From: Chitinispirillaceae bacterium
Lineage (GTDB): Bacteria; Fibrobacterota; Chitinivibrionia; Chitinivibrionales; Chitinispirillaceae
Assembly: GCA_016929595.1 (NCBI GenBank)
Contig: JAFGIN010000086.1
Span: 1-34,680, forward strand
Length of the DNA: 34,680 bases
Reading direction: 5' to 3'
Part shown: piece after piece, positions 9,943 to 18,261 of the stretch
How the letters are laid out: every line of letters starts with the position of its first letter
How positions within the stretch are numbered: position 1 is the stretch's first letter
Translations under genes and position numbers: made by a program
Notes under the pieces: generated by a model
Databases searched by the model: none
What the model was told of the DNA's origin: nothing
The model's input: only the letters and a program-made list of their open reading frames with translations

Positions 9943-10602
9943 TTACTGCAATGCACGTGCTTTCTCAACAATCCACTCTATCTGCTGATCAAGCGTCATT
10001 CCGGTAGTATCCAGCATAATCGCATCATCAGCTTTCATAAGAGGACTGTTTTTCCGTGACGAATCTTTCTGATCCCGGATCTCAATCTCCCGCATCAGTT
10101 CTTCGACGTTTTTTTCAACACCCAGCTTCTTAAAATCTTCAAGACGACGCTTTGCACGCTCCTCAACTGATGCAATCATATAGATTTTAAGTTCGGCTTT
10201 CGGAAAAACGACCGTCGCGATATCGCGCCCCTCGCATATAATAGACCTACCCTCAGCGATCCTGCGCTGCTGATTGACAAGAGCTTCTCTTACAACCGTT
10301 GGAGCGCAGTAATCGGAAACGTTTTTCGTGACCTCATCACTGCGTATTGCACTGGAAACATCCTCCCCATCCATCCAGACGGAAACCTGGGGTGGAATTC
10401 CGGTGAATGCAATAATAGTACCGTTTGACACCTCAGAGAGGCGTTTCTCATCAGTGACAGGTATTCCAGCCCTAAGGCACTTCAGAGTAATTACCCGGTA
10501 CATCGCACCGGTATCGAGGTAGGTTATCCCAAGGTGTGCAGCAACAGCCTTCGCAGTGGAGCTTTTTCCAGAACCAGCAGGACCATCGATCGCAATTATC
10601 AC
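9943..10602 (-). CDS. cmk: cytidylate kinase
   Basis: The 219-aa protein phosphorylates CMP and dCMP with ATP in the cytoplasm. The N-terminus has the P-loop DGPAGSGKSS (about residues 6-15), followed by the YLDTGAMYR motif that typifies bacterial Cmk. Later come CEGRDIATVVFP and a RRLEDFKKLG segment in the lid/NMP-binding region. Length matches the family. The start codon is GTG at 10602, giving MIIAIDGPAG; no strong Shine-Dalgarno sequence is visible. It lies directly upstream of rpsA on the same strand. Confidence 0.96.
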   Translation of the reverse strand: MIIAIDGPAGSGKSSTAKAVAAHLGITYLDTGAMYRVITLKCLRAGIPVTDEKRLSEVSNGTIIAFTGIPPQVSVWMDGEDVSSAIRSDEVTKNVSDYCAPTVVREALVNQQRRIAEGRSIICEGRDIATVVFPKAELKIYMIASVEERAKRRLEDFKKLGVEKNVEELMREIEIRDQKDSSRKNSPLMKADDAIMLDTTGMTLDQQIEWIVEKARALQ

Positions 10603-10859
10603 GAAACAGCTTTCGTTTGAACGTTACTGAACCGATGGTTAAAACAGCTTTTTCGAATACTTTAAACTGGAAGGATCCAAAAATACCAATCACTTAACCT
10701 GATAACGATTCAGAGAAAGGAATATTCGCGTAAATATAATATTAATCCGTTACACTTACAATATGTTTTTCGGCTTTTAGATTTTTGACGAATTTGTAAG
10801 GTGCTGCTTCTTGTTTCAGCAGGGTTATGCACTGTTGAAGAGAATATGAAGTGAAGAGA

Positions 10860-10887
10860 AAATGAAGCACTAGTTAGTGCTTCATTT
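10860..10887 (-). terminator. intrinsic terminator of the InlB-repeat gene
   Basis: Perfect 13-base arms (10860-10872 and 10875-10887) around a 2-base loop lie immediately past the leftward stop codon at 10893. On the minus strand the stem ends in TTT and is followed by a pyrimidine-rich stretch. A tighter loop may form by opening the central pairs. Confidence 0.75.
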
Positions 10888-10892
10888 CGATT

Positions 10893-13800
10893 TTAGTTAA
10901 GCGCCAATTTCCAGATAATCCACTCTGAATTTGTTTTTATTATTGCATAGCAGGCATTTGAGGTAGGAACTAATTGTATACCACTCTCTTCAGGAACTGT
11001 AAATGCAGTTGCTCCTGATGTAGTATGCACATTTTGCCAAGTCGAACCGTTATATTTTTTTACTACAGCGCTTACTCCTTCTACATGCCCTGCAAATAAT
11101 TCACCGGATGGCGAAAAAGCCATACTGAACCCCCCCAAAGCTGTCGTTGAATTCGCCATTGATGGTAATTTAGTCCAGCTTCCACTTGACCACCTGTAGA
11201 TTGATGGATTGTCGGAATTTTGTTCTGTAAATCCGGCATATACATTGTTTCCATGAGCAATGACGTGAAGCCAACCCGCTGTAGTTGGACCATCAAGATC
11301 AACAAAGTTCCACACTGTCCCTGAAAGGTTGGCTATAGACGGACCAGTCTCTGAACTAAAATCCCGACCAATCGTGAATACCGCCTGAGTTGACGTAAGA
11401 CAGAACGCACTATTGGCAGCGGAACCTCCAGGATTTTGTGGAATATCCACATCACCTCCAACATCATCCCAATTACCATTGTTCAATCGTCGTATACGGA
11501 CTTTGAATTCTCCATCCATAGCCTTTACATACGGTCGATTCTGAGAACCGATTTTCATAGATAATCCACCGACAGAATTCCATTGCATATTATCAATTAC
11601 CAATGTCCACGAAGATCCGTTCCAGGAAACAATTTTATCAAGACAAGCTACAAATATTGTCTTTCCATCATTACCTAAATCCAAAGCAATTCCATTAATA
11701 GGAAAACCTGGATATGATGCCACATTCGTAACACTCCCGTTAGTAGTGATATTCTGAACAAAAAGCTCATCTGCAATTGCCTGAACAAAATAAATGTTTT
11801 CATTCTGATCTAATATTACATTTGATAGTGTTCCACCTGCGGAGAACCTGTCAGTCTCTGTCCAAACGGCTCTCCATTGTGCATACAAAGTCACATCCGC
11901 ATCACCCATTGTAAATGTAGCACCAGCAGCATACGATGTCCCGTTTCCACCGGCAGCAGTGTTCCATCCGGCAAAAGTCGATCCAGCATTCGTAAATGTA
12001 TTTGCTGCTAATGGTGCAGACAGACCAGATACAATCGACTGGGCTGCCATGGTGCCATTACCTCCATTTTTATCAAACGTTATTGTATATGAAGGATTCT
12101 GGGTCCAGAATGCATATAAGATCACATCATTTGCACCCATTGTATAAGGCGCTTTGTCTATATATTCAGCAGCTGTTCCTGTTTGTGAAGTTACCCAGCC
12201 GGCAAAGGTCGAGCCTGGTTTTATAAAAGTATTTGCTACCAGTGGCACAGTCATTCCAGATACTATCGGCTGATCTGCCATGGTACCAGTTCCGCCATTA
12301 CTGATAAAAGTAACCTTATACGAGGGATTCTGGCTCCAGAGAGCATATAAAATGATGTTATTGTTGCCCATAGAGTAAATTGACATATCAGCATATTCCA
12401 CTGTTGTTCCAGCTGGTGTGGTTACCCAGCCGGCAAAAACGGATCCGGATTTTGTGAACACATTCGCTGTTAACGGCGCCGACATGCCGGATACGATTGA
12501 TTGCGCAGCCATTGTTCCGCTTCCACCATTACTGTCAAAGGTTATCGTGTAACTCGGTGTGGTTGTCCATAGTGCGTACAAAATTACGTTCGCATCAGCC
12601 ATAGGGAATGTCACACCTGCAGCATAAAGAGTTCCGCTTCCATCGGCCGCAGTATTCCACCCTGTAAAGGTCGCTCCTGTTTTTTCCAACAAGCCGGTAT
12701 TTCCCTTCACAGTAACATTCGCTGCTGTTTGATAGCTATTTGCATCCACAGGAACAGTACCACCAGTGTTTCCATTACCATCATAAGTAATCGTATACGT
12801 TGGGCTGGATGTCCATTGTGCATACAGCATGACATTGACACTTCCCATCGGAAATGTTGCACCTGGTGCATACGAAGTTCCGCTCCCATCAGCTGCTGTA
12901 TTCCATCCGATAAACGTTACCTCCGCTTTTACTAAAGCTCCTGCATTTTCCATTGCAGTAACAACTGCACCTGTTATATAGTTGTTTGCATCTGAAGGAA
13001 CCGAGCCTCCGGTGTTGCCATTACCATGATATGTTACCGTAAATGTTGGCATTGTTGTCCATTGTGCATACAACGTGACATTTGCGATTCCCATCGGGAA
13101 TGTAACCCCTGATGCATAAGTTGTTCCACTGCCATCAGCTGCAGTATTCCATCCAGCAAAAGTAAATCCCACTTTTACCATATTTCCAGTATTGCCTTTG
13201 ACCGTAACCAGCGTTCCGGTTTCATACTGGTTATTATCAACAGGAGGTGCCCCCGCAGTATGTGCGTTGCCATTGTAGGTAACCTTAAATGGTGTTGGCA
13301 GTGTCCACTGGGCATAGAGAATTACATCTTTACTACCCATACTGAATACAGCCCCCGCAACGTAGCTTGTTCCGCTTCCATCAGCGGCAGTATTCCATCC
13401 GGCAAAGGTTGATCCTGTTTTCATTAAAAGTCCAGAGTTGTCTTTTACTATTACCGTAGAGGATGAAGTATACTTGTTTGTATCGGCAGGAACTGTTCCA
13501 TCGGTGTACCCATTTCCATCGTATACTACTCTATATTCCGGCTGAGGATCACCTGTACTGCTCAGAATAGTAATAACTACGGGTAGAGTGGAAGAAGTAT
13601 TTCCAACGGGGTCAGATGCAATAATCTGAGCAACCTGAACGCCAACATCCTGTTCAGTCGGAATAAACTGGTAAACAGTGTTAACGATTGTATCATTAGC
13701 CGGGGCTCCAGAAACGAGAGTAAAGGTAATTTCGTCCGATTCTCTATCCACACAAATCTCGGAAAGTGACTGGTAAAGCGGATTTCCGACCTTAACAGTC

Positions 13801-14267
13801 CTTCGTAGAGTATCTACTGACCATTGTGGTGCTGTATTTTGAGCACTACCCTCAATTACAATTCTGGAGGTAACGGGTGAACGTTCCGGACTGGCATAAG
13901 GGGTAATCGTAACATTTTTTAATCCGGGGTACATGAACGTATGCCTTATCCAAACTGTATCCTTGAAATAATCATCGTTAAATCTACGGACTGTAGAATT
14001 AATTACCGTGATCCCACTGTCGACAACTTCGATGGTGATTGAATCAAAATTGACAGGGAGATAAAGTGCCGCTCCAATACCAATCTCTTTACCTGCAGAA
14101 TCAACAAAATAGCCATCGTAAATTTTACCGTCAGAGCCTTCAAAAACTGCTGAAATTTCAGTTTTTTCCGGTGCAGCCACATCCTCAAATACATTACAAA
14201 AGAAAAACAACGATCCGAGAATGACTGATATTAAAACAGCCTTGTAATGACACACTCTCTTTTTCAT
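10893..14267 (-). CDS. secreted InlB B-repeat (Flg_new/Listeria-Bacteroides repeat) protein with propeller-like C-terminus
   Basis: The start is taken at the ATG at 14267, not the in-frame TTG at 14285, because GGAGG sits about 10 bases before the ATG and overlaps the TTG. The product is about 1,124 aa with a signal peptide (hydrophobic segment AVLISVILGSLFFF, then Cys, possibly but not typically lipidated). Counting from the TTG, residues 40-240 look like two beta-sandwich domains; the second, RESDEITFTLVSG onward, resembles cadherin-like folds. Seven tandem repeats occupy about 251-798 with the hallmark TFAGWNTAADGSG ... VTLYAQW. Four are 77-residue units and the last three are about 72 residues. 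The remaining 330 or so residues contain repeated blade-like phrases (LDQNENIYFV, FSPSGELFAGH), suggesting a beta-propeller. Function is probably binding or adhesion; no enzyme motif is seen. Confidence 0.88.
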   Translation of the reverse strand: MKKRVCHYKAVLISVILGSLFFFCNVFEDVAAPEKTEISAVFEGSDGKIYDGYFVDSAGKEIGIGAALYLPVNFDSITIEVVDSGITVINSTVRRFNDDYFKDTVWIRHTFMYPGLKNVTITPYASPERSPVTSRIVIEGSAQNTAPQWSVDTLRRTVKVGNPLYQSLSEICVDRESDEITFTLVSGAPANDTIVNTVYQFIPTEQDVGVQVAQIIASDPVGNTSSTLPVVITILSSTGDPQPEYRVVYDGNGYTDGTVPADTNKYTSSSTVIVKDNSGLLMKTGSTFAGWNTAADGSGTSYVAGAVFSMGSKDVILYAQWTLPTPFKVTYNGNAHTAGAPPVDNNQYETGTLVTVKGNTGNMVKVGFTFAGWNTAADGSGTTYASGVTFPMGIANVTLYAQWTTMPTFTVTYHGNGNTGGSVPSDANNYITGAVVTAMENAGALVKAEVTFIGWNTAADGSGTSYAPGATFPMGSVNVMLYAQWTSSPTYTITYDGNGNTGGTVPVDANSYQTAANVTVKGNTGLLEKTGATFTGWNTAADGSGTLYAAGVTFPMADANVILYALWTTTPSYTITFDSNGGSGTMAAQSIVSGMSAPLTANVFTKSGSVFAGWVTTPAGTTVEYADMSIYSMGNNNIILYALWSQNPSYKVTFISNGGTGTMADQPIVSGMTVPLVANTFIKPGSTFAGWVTSQTGTAAEYIDKAPYTMGANDVILYAFWTQNPSYTITFDKNGGNGTMAAQSIVSGLSAPLAANTFTNAGSTFAGWNTAAGGNGTSYAAGATFTMGDADVTLYAQWRAVWTETDRFSAGGTLSNVILDQNENIYFVQAIADELFVQNITTNGSVTNVASYPGFPINGIALDLGNDGKTIFVACLDKIVSWNGSSWTLVIDNMQWNSVGGLSMKIGSQNRPYVKAMDGEFKVRIRRLNNGNWDDVGGDVDIPQNPGGSAANSAFCLTSTQAVFTIGRDFSSETGPSIANLSGTVWNFVDLDGPTTAGWLHVIAHGNNVYAGFTEQNSDNPSIYRWSSGSWTKLPSMANSTTALGGFSMAFSPSGELFAGHVEGVSAVVKKYNGSTWQNVHTTSGATAFTVPEESGIQLVPTSNACYAIIKTNSEWIIWKLALN
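11890..13535 (-). repeat. seven tandem protein-coding repeats (InlB B-repeat type)
   Basis: This segment encodes the seven consecutive Flg_new units within the leftward gene. Units 1-4 share a Y/F-x-V/I-T-Y-D/N-G-N-G start, a xxVPxDxNxY segment and the AGWNTAADGSG core. Units 5-7 begin TFxxNGGxGTM and have a shorter A(Q/P)SIVSGM segment; units 5 and 6 replace the core with AGWVT. The DNA is similar between units but diverged, so these are old coding duplications, not a CRISPR or satellite. Confidence 0.85.
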
Positions 14268-14285
14268 AGAAACAGGTTCCTCCAA

Positions 14286-14576
14286 ATGATGAAATTAAGG
14301 GTTACAATAAAAATTAATTCTCAGTGCAATTCAAACAAACTGCACGAAAATACTGAGTGATACCCTGATGGATAAAGTTCACTACAATATAATTGTTAAT
14401 TTCTTCTGATAAAATAAATCCATTTATATGGTATGTCTGTGATCACCATCACAAATCTGCATTTTTGTAATGTTTTTTTAAAGCAACGCAGGGCAAATTT
14501 ATTCGTATAGAAGAAGCTGATAAATAGTTTTAATATTTCATGAATCTGCGCAAAAAAAAAGCTGAACCATTTCTGT
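14286..14576. other. non-coding stretch upstream of the InlB-repeat gene
   Basis: This AT-rich sequence separates two leftward genes. It must carry the promoter of the InlB-repeat gene, but no confident -35/-10 pair stands out. The left part contains long A/T runs and the right end is the terminator of the esterase gene. Confidence 0.4.
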
Positions 14577-14583
14577 TTCAGCT
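14560..14583 (-). terminator. intrinsic terminator of the CE15-like gene
   Basis: Read leftward, AGCTGAA at 14583-14577 pairs with TTCAGCT at 14566-14560 and is followed at once by a run of nine T (the A-run at 14552-14560). It lies about 27 bases past the stop codon at 14610, a standard position for a rho-independent terminator. Confidence 0.85.
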
Positions 14584-14609
14584 CTTAATGTTTTGTAATA
14601 TCGTTTGTT

Positions 14610-16421
14610 CTATTCGAGTTCTGTTTCCATATCCCAGTCAATCCACATATCTTTCCACTTATCGAATGAAAGCTGCAGATTTTCATCCTTAATTCCATCA
14701 CAAACATCAGTCTTTGCACTCTCATCTCCCTCGAAAACTCTTTTAAAGAATTCTCCTGCAAGGGAAGTTGCGGATCCAGGACTACCACAATGACCAGGTG
14801 CCGAACCTTCAGTATACATAAGGCAACCCATCCGCTCCGGAATACCGAGAGCCTTAAACACCGGTTTTGCAGCCCAACCAGACATTATTTCTGCTGTACC
14901 TGAAAGGTGACACCACTCATCCCTACCGTGCTGATTTGTAACACTGCACAAATACCGTGGAGCAAAAGAGGCCAGAAGCAGATGTGTATCAAATGGCAAC
15001 TTATTTACATTTTCATTCTTCTTTCGTACCCAATCAGCAGTTGAAGCGTACCACGGTCCACATGCACCGGAGTTTTCAAGGTCATCCATCGTCTGTGGCC
15101 AGTCGGTGTTCCCATTCCATTTACAATTATAGCTACTTTTTCCACCGCCATATGTCATCCAGTGAGTCATACGCATATTTGCAATACCCCCTCCACCCGA
15201 TTCAACTACAACGGTTAATGGAATGCGACTAAAAAGCCCGACTGTAAAAGCCGCTTTTCCACAACCAGAACACCCGGATACCATTAATTTTTTTGGATCA
15301 TGCCCACTGCTTGGGTTCAACTCCAGTACATCCATAACTCTATCCACCATCCAGGCATCCGCTAAAAGGTGATTTATTTCAGATATACCATATAGAGTTT
15401 TAATTTTATTCTCATTGCCACTTCCCAAAGTCAATGTCTTGTGGTTTTTAGGAAAAATACCACCAGTCAATTCAAGGCAGATTGGTAAATCACCGGAACC
15501 TTTGATAGAGGCCGAAAAACTCGCTGTCTTAGAACCTACCTTACAATTAATATTAACAGTCCCTCCACTGACTGTTCCGGTAACTTCATCCGGTTTATCC
15601 GGATGAGGCCCATACAGATACTTGGAAGCCATTGCCAGGATTTCCTTGCGCCGACAGTCCCATTGTGATTTTTTAGTCATTTTGGTTCCATCAAAGAAGG
15701 TAAAGGGATCCGGGAATTTTTCATTTATTGGCAAAGCTGATGGTTCCGGCAGCTTTGGTAGTTCGCATACGACAGGTCCGTTATCAAGCTCAAGAACAAT
15801 TGCTATACCACTCTTTTTGTAAGAATCAACCGGAACTTTTTTGGTAATATAACCGCTTTTTGTCGCTACAATTGTATCGACATTAGCGGAACTGGCCAGT
15901 CGCAAACCGCTTTCTGAACCATTTACAGATGATGCAACGTCACTGAAAATGAGCTGCTCGCCTGTAGTAATTATTTTTTGAACCAGCTGCTGCGAACCAG
16001 CTTTTAGCTTCAGTAAATATATGCCGGATTTAAGTTGAGGAATCTCGATATTACTCCGAATACTATTATCAATAGATGTTGCAAAAGCTTTCTGACCATT
16101 AGCAGAAATGATATCAAGTGATACATTTTTTGTTTGGGAAGGCAGCGAGAAATAAACCTTCTGCCCATTGATATTGAAACTAACCTTTTTTAAGTCAAGA
16201 TTGTGAACGGTTTTAATTGCGGTAGTAATATCGGTAATATTGAATTCACCCTTGGAGTCAGTGGTGTCTTTTATTTTATCTTTTGTTATGCCGACTATTA
16301 CACCCTCAATAGCTTTTCCACTGCCATCTTTTACTGTACCCTTTAATTCAACCTGACTCCACGCAGTACCAGCGATACAGCTCAGAGCAAGCACCATTAA
16401 TATCGGATGCTTTTTAACCAT
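14610..16421 (-). CDS. secreted CE15-like glucuronoyl esterase homologue with N-terminal CarboxypepD_reg and Por-like modules
   Basis: The start is the ATG at 16421 (two codons inside a GTG at 16427) because AGGGGG lies nine bases upstream. About 603 aa. Numbering from the GTG: signal peptide to about 24 (GTAWSQ), carboxypeptidase-regulatory-like domain 27-65, then at 83-155 a beta-sandwich with NGQK ... LKSGIYLLKL, like Por/T9SS-type sorting modules. The catalytic domain (about 238-565) resembles CE15 esterases, which cut the ester between lignin and glucuronoxylan. The nucleophile elbow is GCSGCGK (Ser387), the acid is in VVESGGGG (Glu409) and the base in APGHCG (His546). Two oddities: the Arg of the usual GCSRxGK is Gly388, and the segment before DAWMVDRVMDVLE is shorter than in fungal Cip2. 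Activity is therefore uncertain. Extracytoplasmic biomass degradation is the likely role. Confidence 0.8.
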   Translation of the reverse strand: MVKKHPILMVLALSCIAGTAWSQVELKGTVKDGSGKAIEGVIVGITKDKIKDTTDSKGEFNITDITTAIKTVHNLDLKKVSFNINGQKVYFSLPSQTKNVSLDIISANGQKAFATSIDNSIRSNIEIPQLKSGIYLLKLKAGSQQLVQKIITTGEQLIFSDVASSVNGSESGLRLASSANVDTIVATKSGYITKKVPVDSYKKSGIAIVLELDNGPVVCELPKLPEPSALPINEKFPDPFTFFDGTKMTKKSQWDCRRKEILAMASKYLYGPHPDKPDEVTGTVSGGTVNINCKVGSKTASFSASIKGSGDLPICLELTGGIFPKNHKTLTLGSGNENKIKTLYGISEINHLLADAWMVDRVMDVLELNPSSGHDPKKLMVSGCSGCGKAAFTVGLFSRIPLTVVVESGGGGIANMRMTHWMTYGGGKSSYNCKWNGNTDWPQTMDDLENSGACGPWYASTADWVRKKNENVNKLPFDTHLLLASFAPRYLCSVTNQHGRDEWCHLSGTAEIMSGWAAKPVFKALGIPERMGCLMYTEGSAPGHCGSPGSATSLAGEFFKRVFEGDESAKTDVCDGIKDENLQLSFDKWKDMWIDWDMETELE

Positions 16422-16427
16422 AATCAC

Positions 16428-16922
16428 AATCCCCCTTCAGTATAATTAAACTAAAAAAACAAATCCAATCCCTGATCGAAATGTTCGTGATAAAACTTCA
16501 CGCCAATCCCTAATATAACGACAGGCAATCCAGTTTGAATTTATTATAAAAGATGAAAATGCTTTTTTCGTACACAAGCCATGTACGAAATTCGGGTATC
16601 TTTCAATTACTTTATGTGGATTTGATATCTATATTGTGATGTAACAACGCCTTTTACACCCAATTATAACATATCTTTCATAACCAGATTCAGTTTCATT
16701 ATAGTAGTATTTTCAGCCATTGCACTCAGATTTGATATCGGTGTACCGAACATACTTCTTATCCTTGAACACGCGTTTCGAATATTCATTTTTAGCTTTG
16801 CACTTGTCTTGCACATCGATTATTTACACTGGTACCCGCAATCCTGGTGTTCGCAATTCTTCATGCCACTCACACAAAAATTGCACACGTCCAATCCCGG
16901 AAAGTATAATCTCATTACTACT
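16428..16922. other. non-coding stretch between the CE15-like gene and the EamA remnant
   Basis: About 495 bp between divergent genes. It includes the GGGGG ribosome site of the leftward esterase at its left edge. The rest is AT-rich with no RNA gene or strong repeat that I can see. The reading frame of the EamA remnant runs open upstream to about 16809, but that extension is not protein-like. Confidence 0.4.
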
Positions 16923-17457
16923 ATGTTAAATAAACAAGCGGGTATCCTTACCATGGTTGCGACTGCATTCCTCTGGAGTCTGGCAGGGTTATTTATCAAA
17001 GCTGTTGACTGGAACCCCATTACCATTGCGGGTTCACGCAGTCTTATAGCGTCAATTGTTATCGTTCTTTTTTTACGTACACCCAGGATAACCTGGTCTG
17101 CTCCCCAGATCACTGCCGCAATCGCAAACAGCGCAACAATGTTACTATTTCCTTATTGTCTGCATCTTCCTTCCGATGCCGGAAGTGACCTTGAGATCAA
17201 TCGGGGCAGTCGCGGCACTGGGAATTGTGCAGATTGGTATTGCGGCGATTCTCTTTTCAATTGCGATTAAACGGGTCACCGCAGTTCAGGCTAACCTCAT
17301 TGCGGTCATAGAACCGGTTTTTAATCCGATCTGGGTTTTTATCGTTTTAGGCGAAAAGCCCGGTATAAAAACAATCGCAGGCGGTACACTGGTTATTGCG
17401 GCTGTAACATTTTCATCTGTATCTGGTATTTTTCGAACACGGCAGAGAATAGAATAA
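16923..17457 (+). pseudogene. EamA/RhaT-type transporter remnant, middle deleted and frame shifted
   Basis: The first frame from the ATG at 16923 encodes the start of an EamA (DMT superfamily) transporter: MVATAFLWSLAGLFIKAVDW, AGSRSLIASIVIVLF and AIANSATMLLF. Around 17145-17155 similarity jumps to another frame, which reads LIVCIFLP and continues through IKRVTAVQANLIAVIEP and GGTLVIAAVTF to the stop at 17457. This is the C-terminal half of the second EamA repeat. Only about 170 of the usual 290 or so residues remain, and helices of both repeats are missing. A functional ten-helix transporter cannot be made. The natural reading is one internal deletion with a frame change. It ends at a strong terminator. 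Confidence 0.85.
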
Positions 17458-17462
17458 AAAAA

Positions 17463-17489
17463 GAGCGGAAGTTCTTTCAACCTCCGCTC
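17463..17489. terminator. bidirectional terminator downstream of the EamA remnant
   Basis: GAGCGGA at 17463-17469 pairs with TCCGCTC at 17483-17489, with additional GTT/AAC pairing inside. Seven A precede the stem, giving a U-tract for leftward transcripts, while A-rich sequence follows for rightward ones. It serves the leftward direction best and probably insulates the V-ATPase operon end from this locus. Confidence 0.7.
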
Positions 17490-17660
17490 AAAAATATCTC
17501 AAAATTACTGATGATTTATTAACTGTCTCATAATACAATGCATATGTTTTCATTTCGGGGTCGGTATTGAAAATCACTGTAATTTAGAATCGATCCCGAT
17601 TCCTATACCGACAGCGCCCCCGATAACTACTTTGCCGATAATTATGAGACCGTTACTATC

Positions 17661-18110
17661 TTAAATTCTCATCAATCCCTGCATAAGAATTGCCGCAACA
17701 AGCGAAAGAATCGCATAAAATTCCGGAAATGCAGCGAGGACCATCGTATTACCGAAAACATTGTGTCCCTGCCCTATCGCCGCAATACCATTGGCGCACA
17801 CTTTTCCCTGATAAATCGCAGAGATAAAACAAGCAAGTGCAACTGCAAGGCCGGCACCAAGAACAACACATCCCTGGAAAAGTGTAATTTGAGGGGTAAC
17901 AAGCCCGTTATACATGATAAATGCAACAAAACCATACAGACCCTGTGTGGCTGGCAACCCGGATAGCACAAGGCCACTTCCAAACGCCTCAGGTTTTTTC
18001 TTCATCATACCAAGCACCGATGAACCGCCGATAACAAGCCCGATTGCTGACCCCGCTCCCGACAATCCCACCATCAACCCCATTCCCAGCAATGCCAGAA
18101 AATAAGCCAT
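17661..18110 (-). CDS. atpK: V-type ATPase subunit K (membrane rotor c-ring), predicted Na+-binding
   Basis: The 149-aa proteolipid has four transmembrane helices arranged as two hairpins, as in bacterial V-ATPase K subunits, and forms the rotating membrane ring. The first hairpin has LPATQGLYGF with Leu52, Thr55, Gln56 and Tyr59. The second has YQGKV (Gln101) and AAFPEFYAI (Glu130). These match the residues that coordinate sodium in Enterococcus hirae NtpK (Leu61, Thr64, Gln65, Gln110, Glu139), so sodium translocation is inferred. Only one carboxylate per subunit is present, as usual for the duplicated form. It is the last gene of the operon, 151 bp after atpI. An open extension follows its stop codon (see findings). 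Confidence 0.95.
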   Translation of the reverse strand: MAYFLALLGMGLMVGLSGAGSAIGLVIGGSSVLGMMKKKPEAFGSGLVLSGLPATQGLYGFVAFIMYNGLVTPQITLFQGCVVLGAGLAVALACFISAIYQGKVCANGIAAIGQGHNVFGNTMVLAAFPEFYAILSLVAAILMQGLMRI

Positions 18111-18261
18111 TAAAAAACCTCCTGAAAATTTTGATTGTTATTAGTTTACCTGTGTTGACAAACAAACTCCCGACCGATCACGGTGTTTTGTGTTTAAATT
18201 GCAGTATAAACCACCTTTACCCGGTTGAGGTATATGCCCACACAAAATGTTAATTACAATG

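Noticed and set aside
11890-13535. regularly spaced repeats as a possible CRISPR array
   Set aside because: The units are about 220-240 bp, fully in one reading frame and diverged. They encode InlB-type protein repeats.
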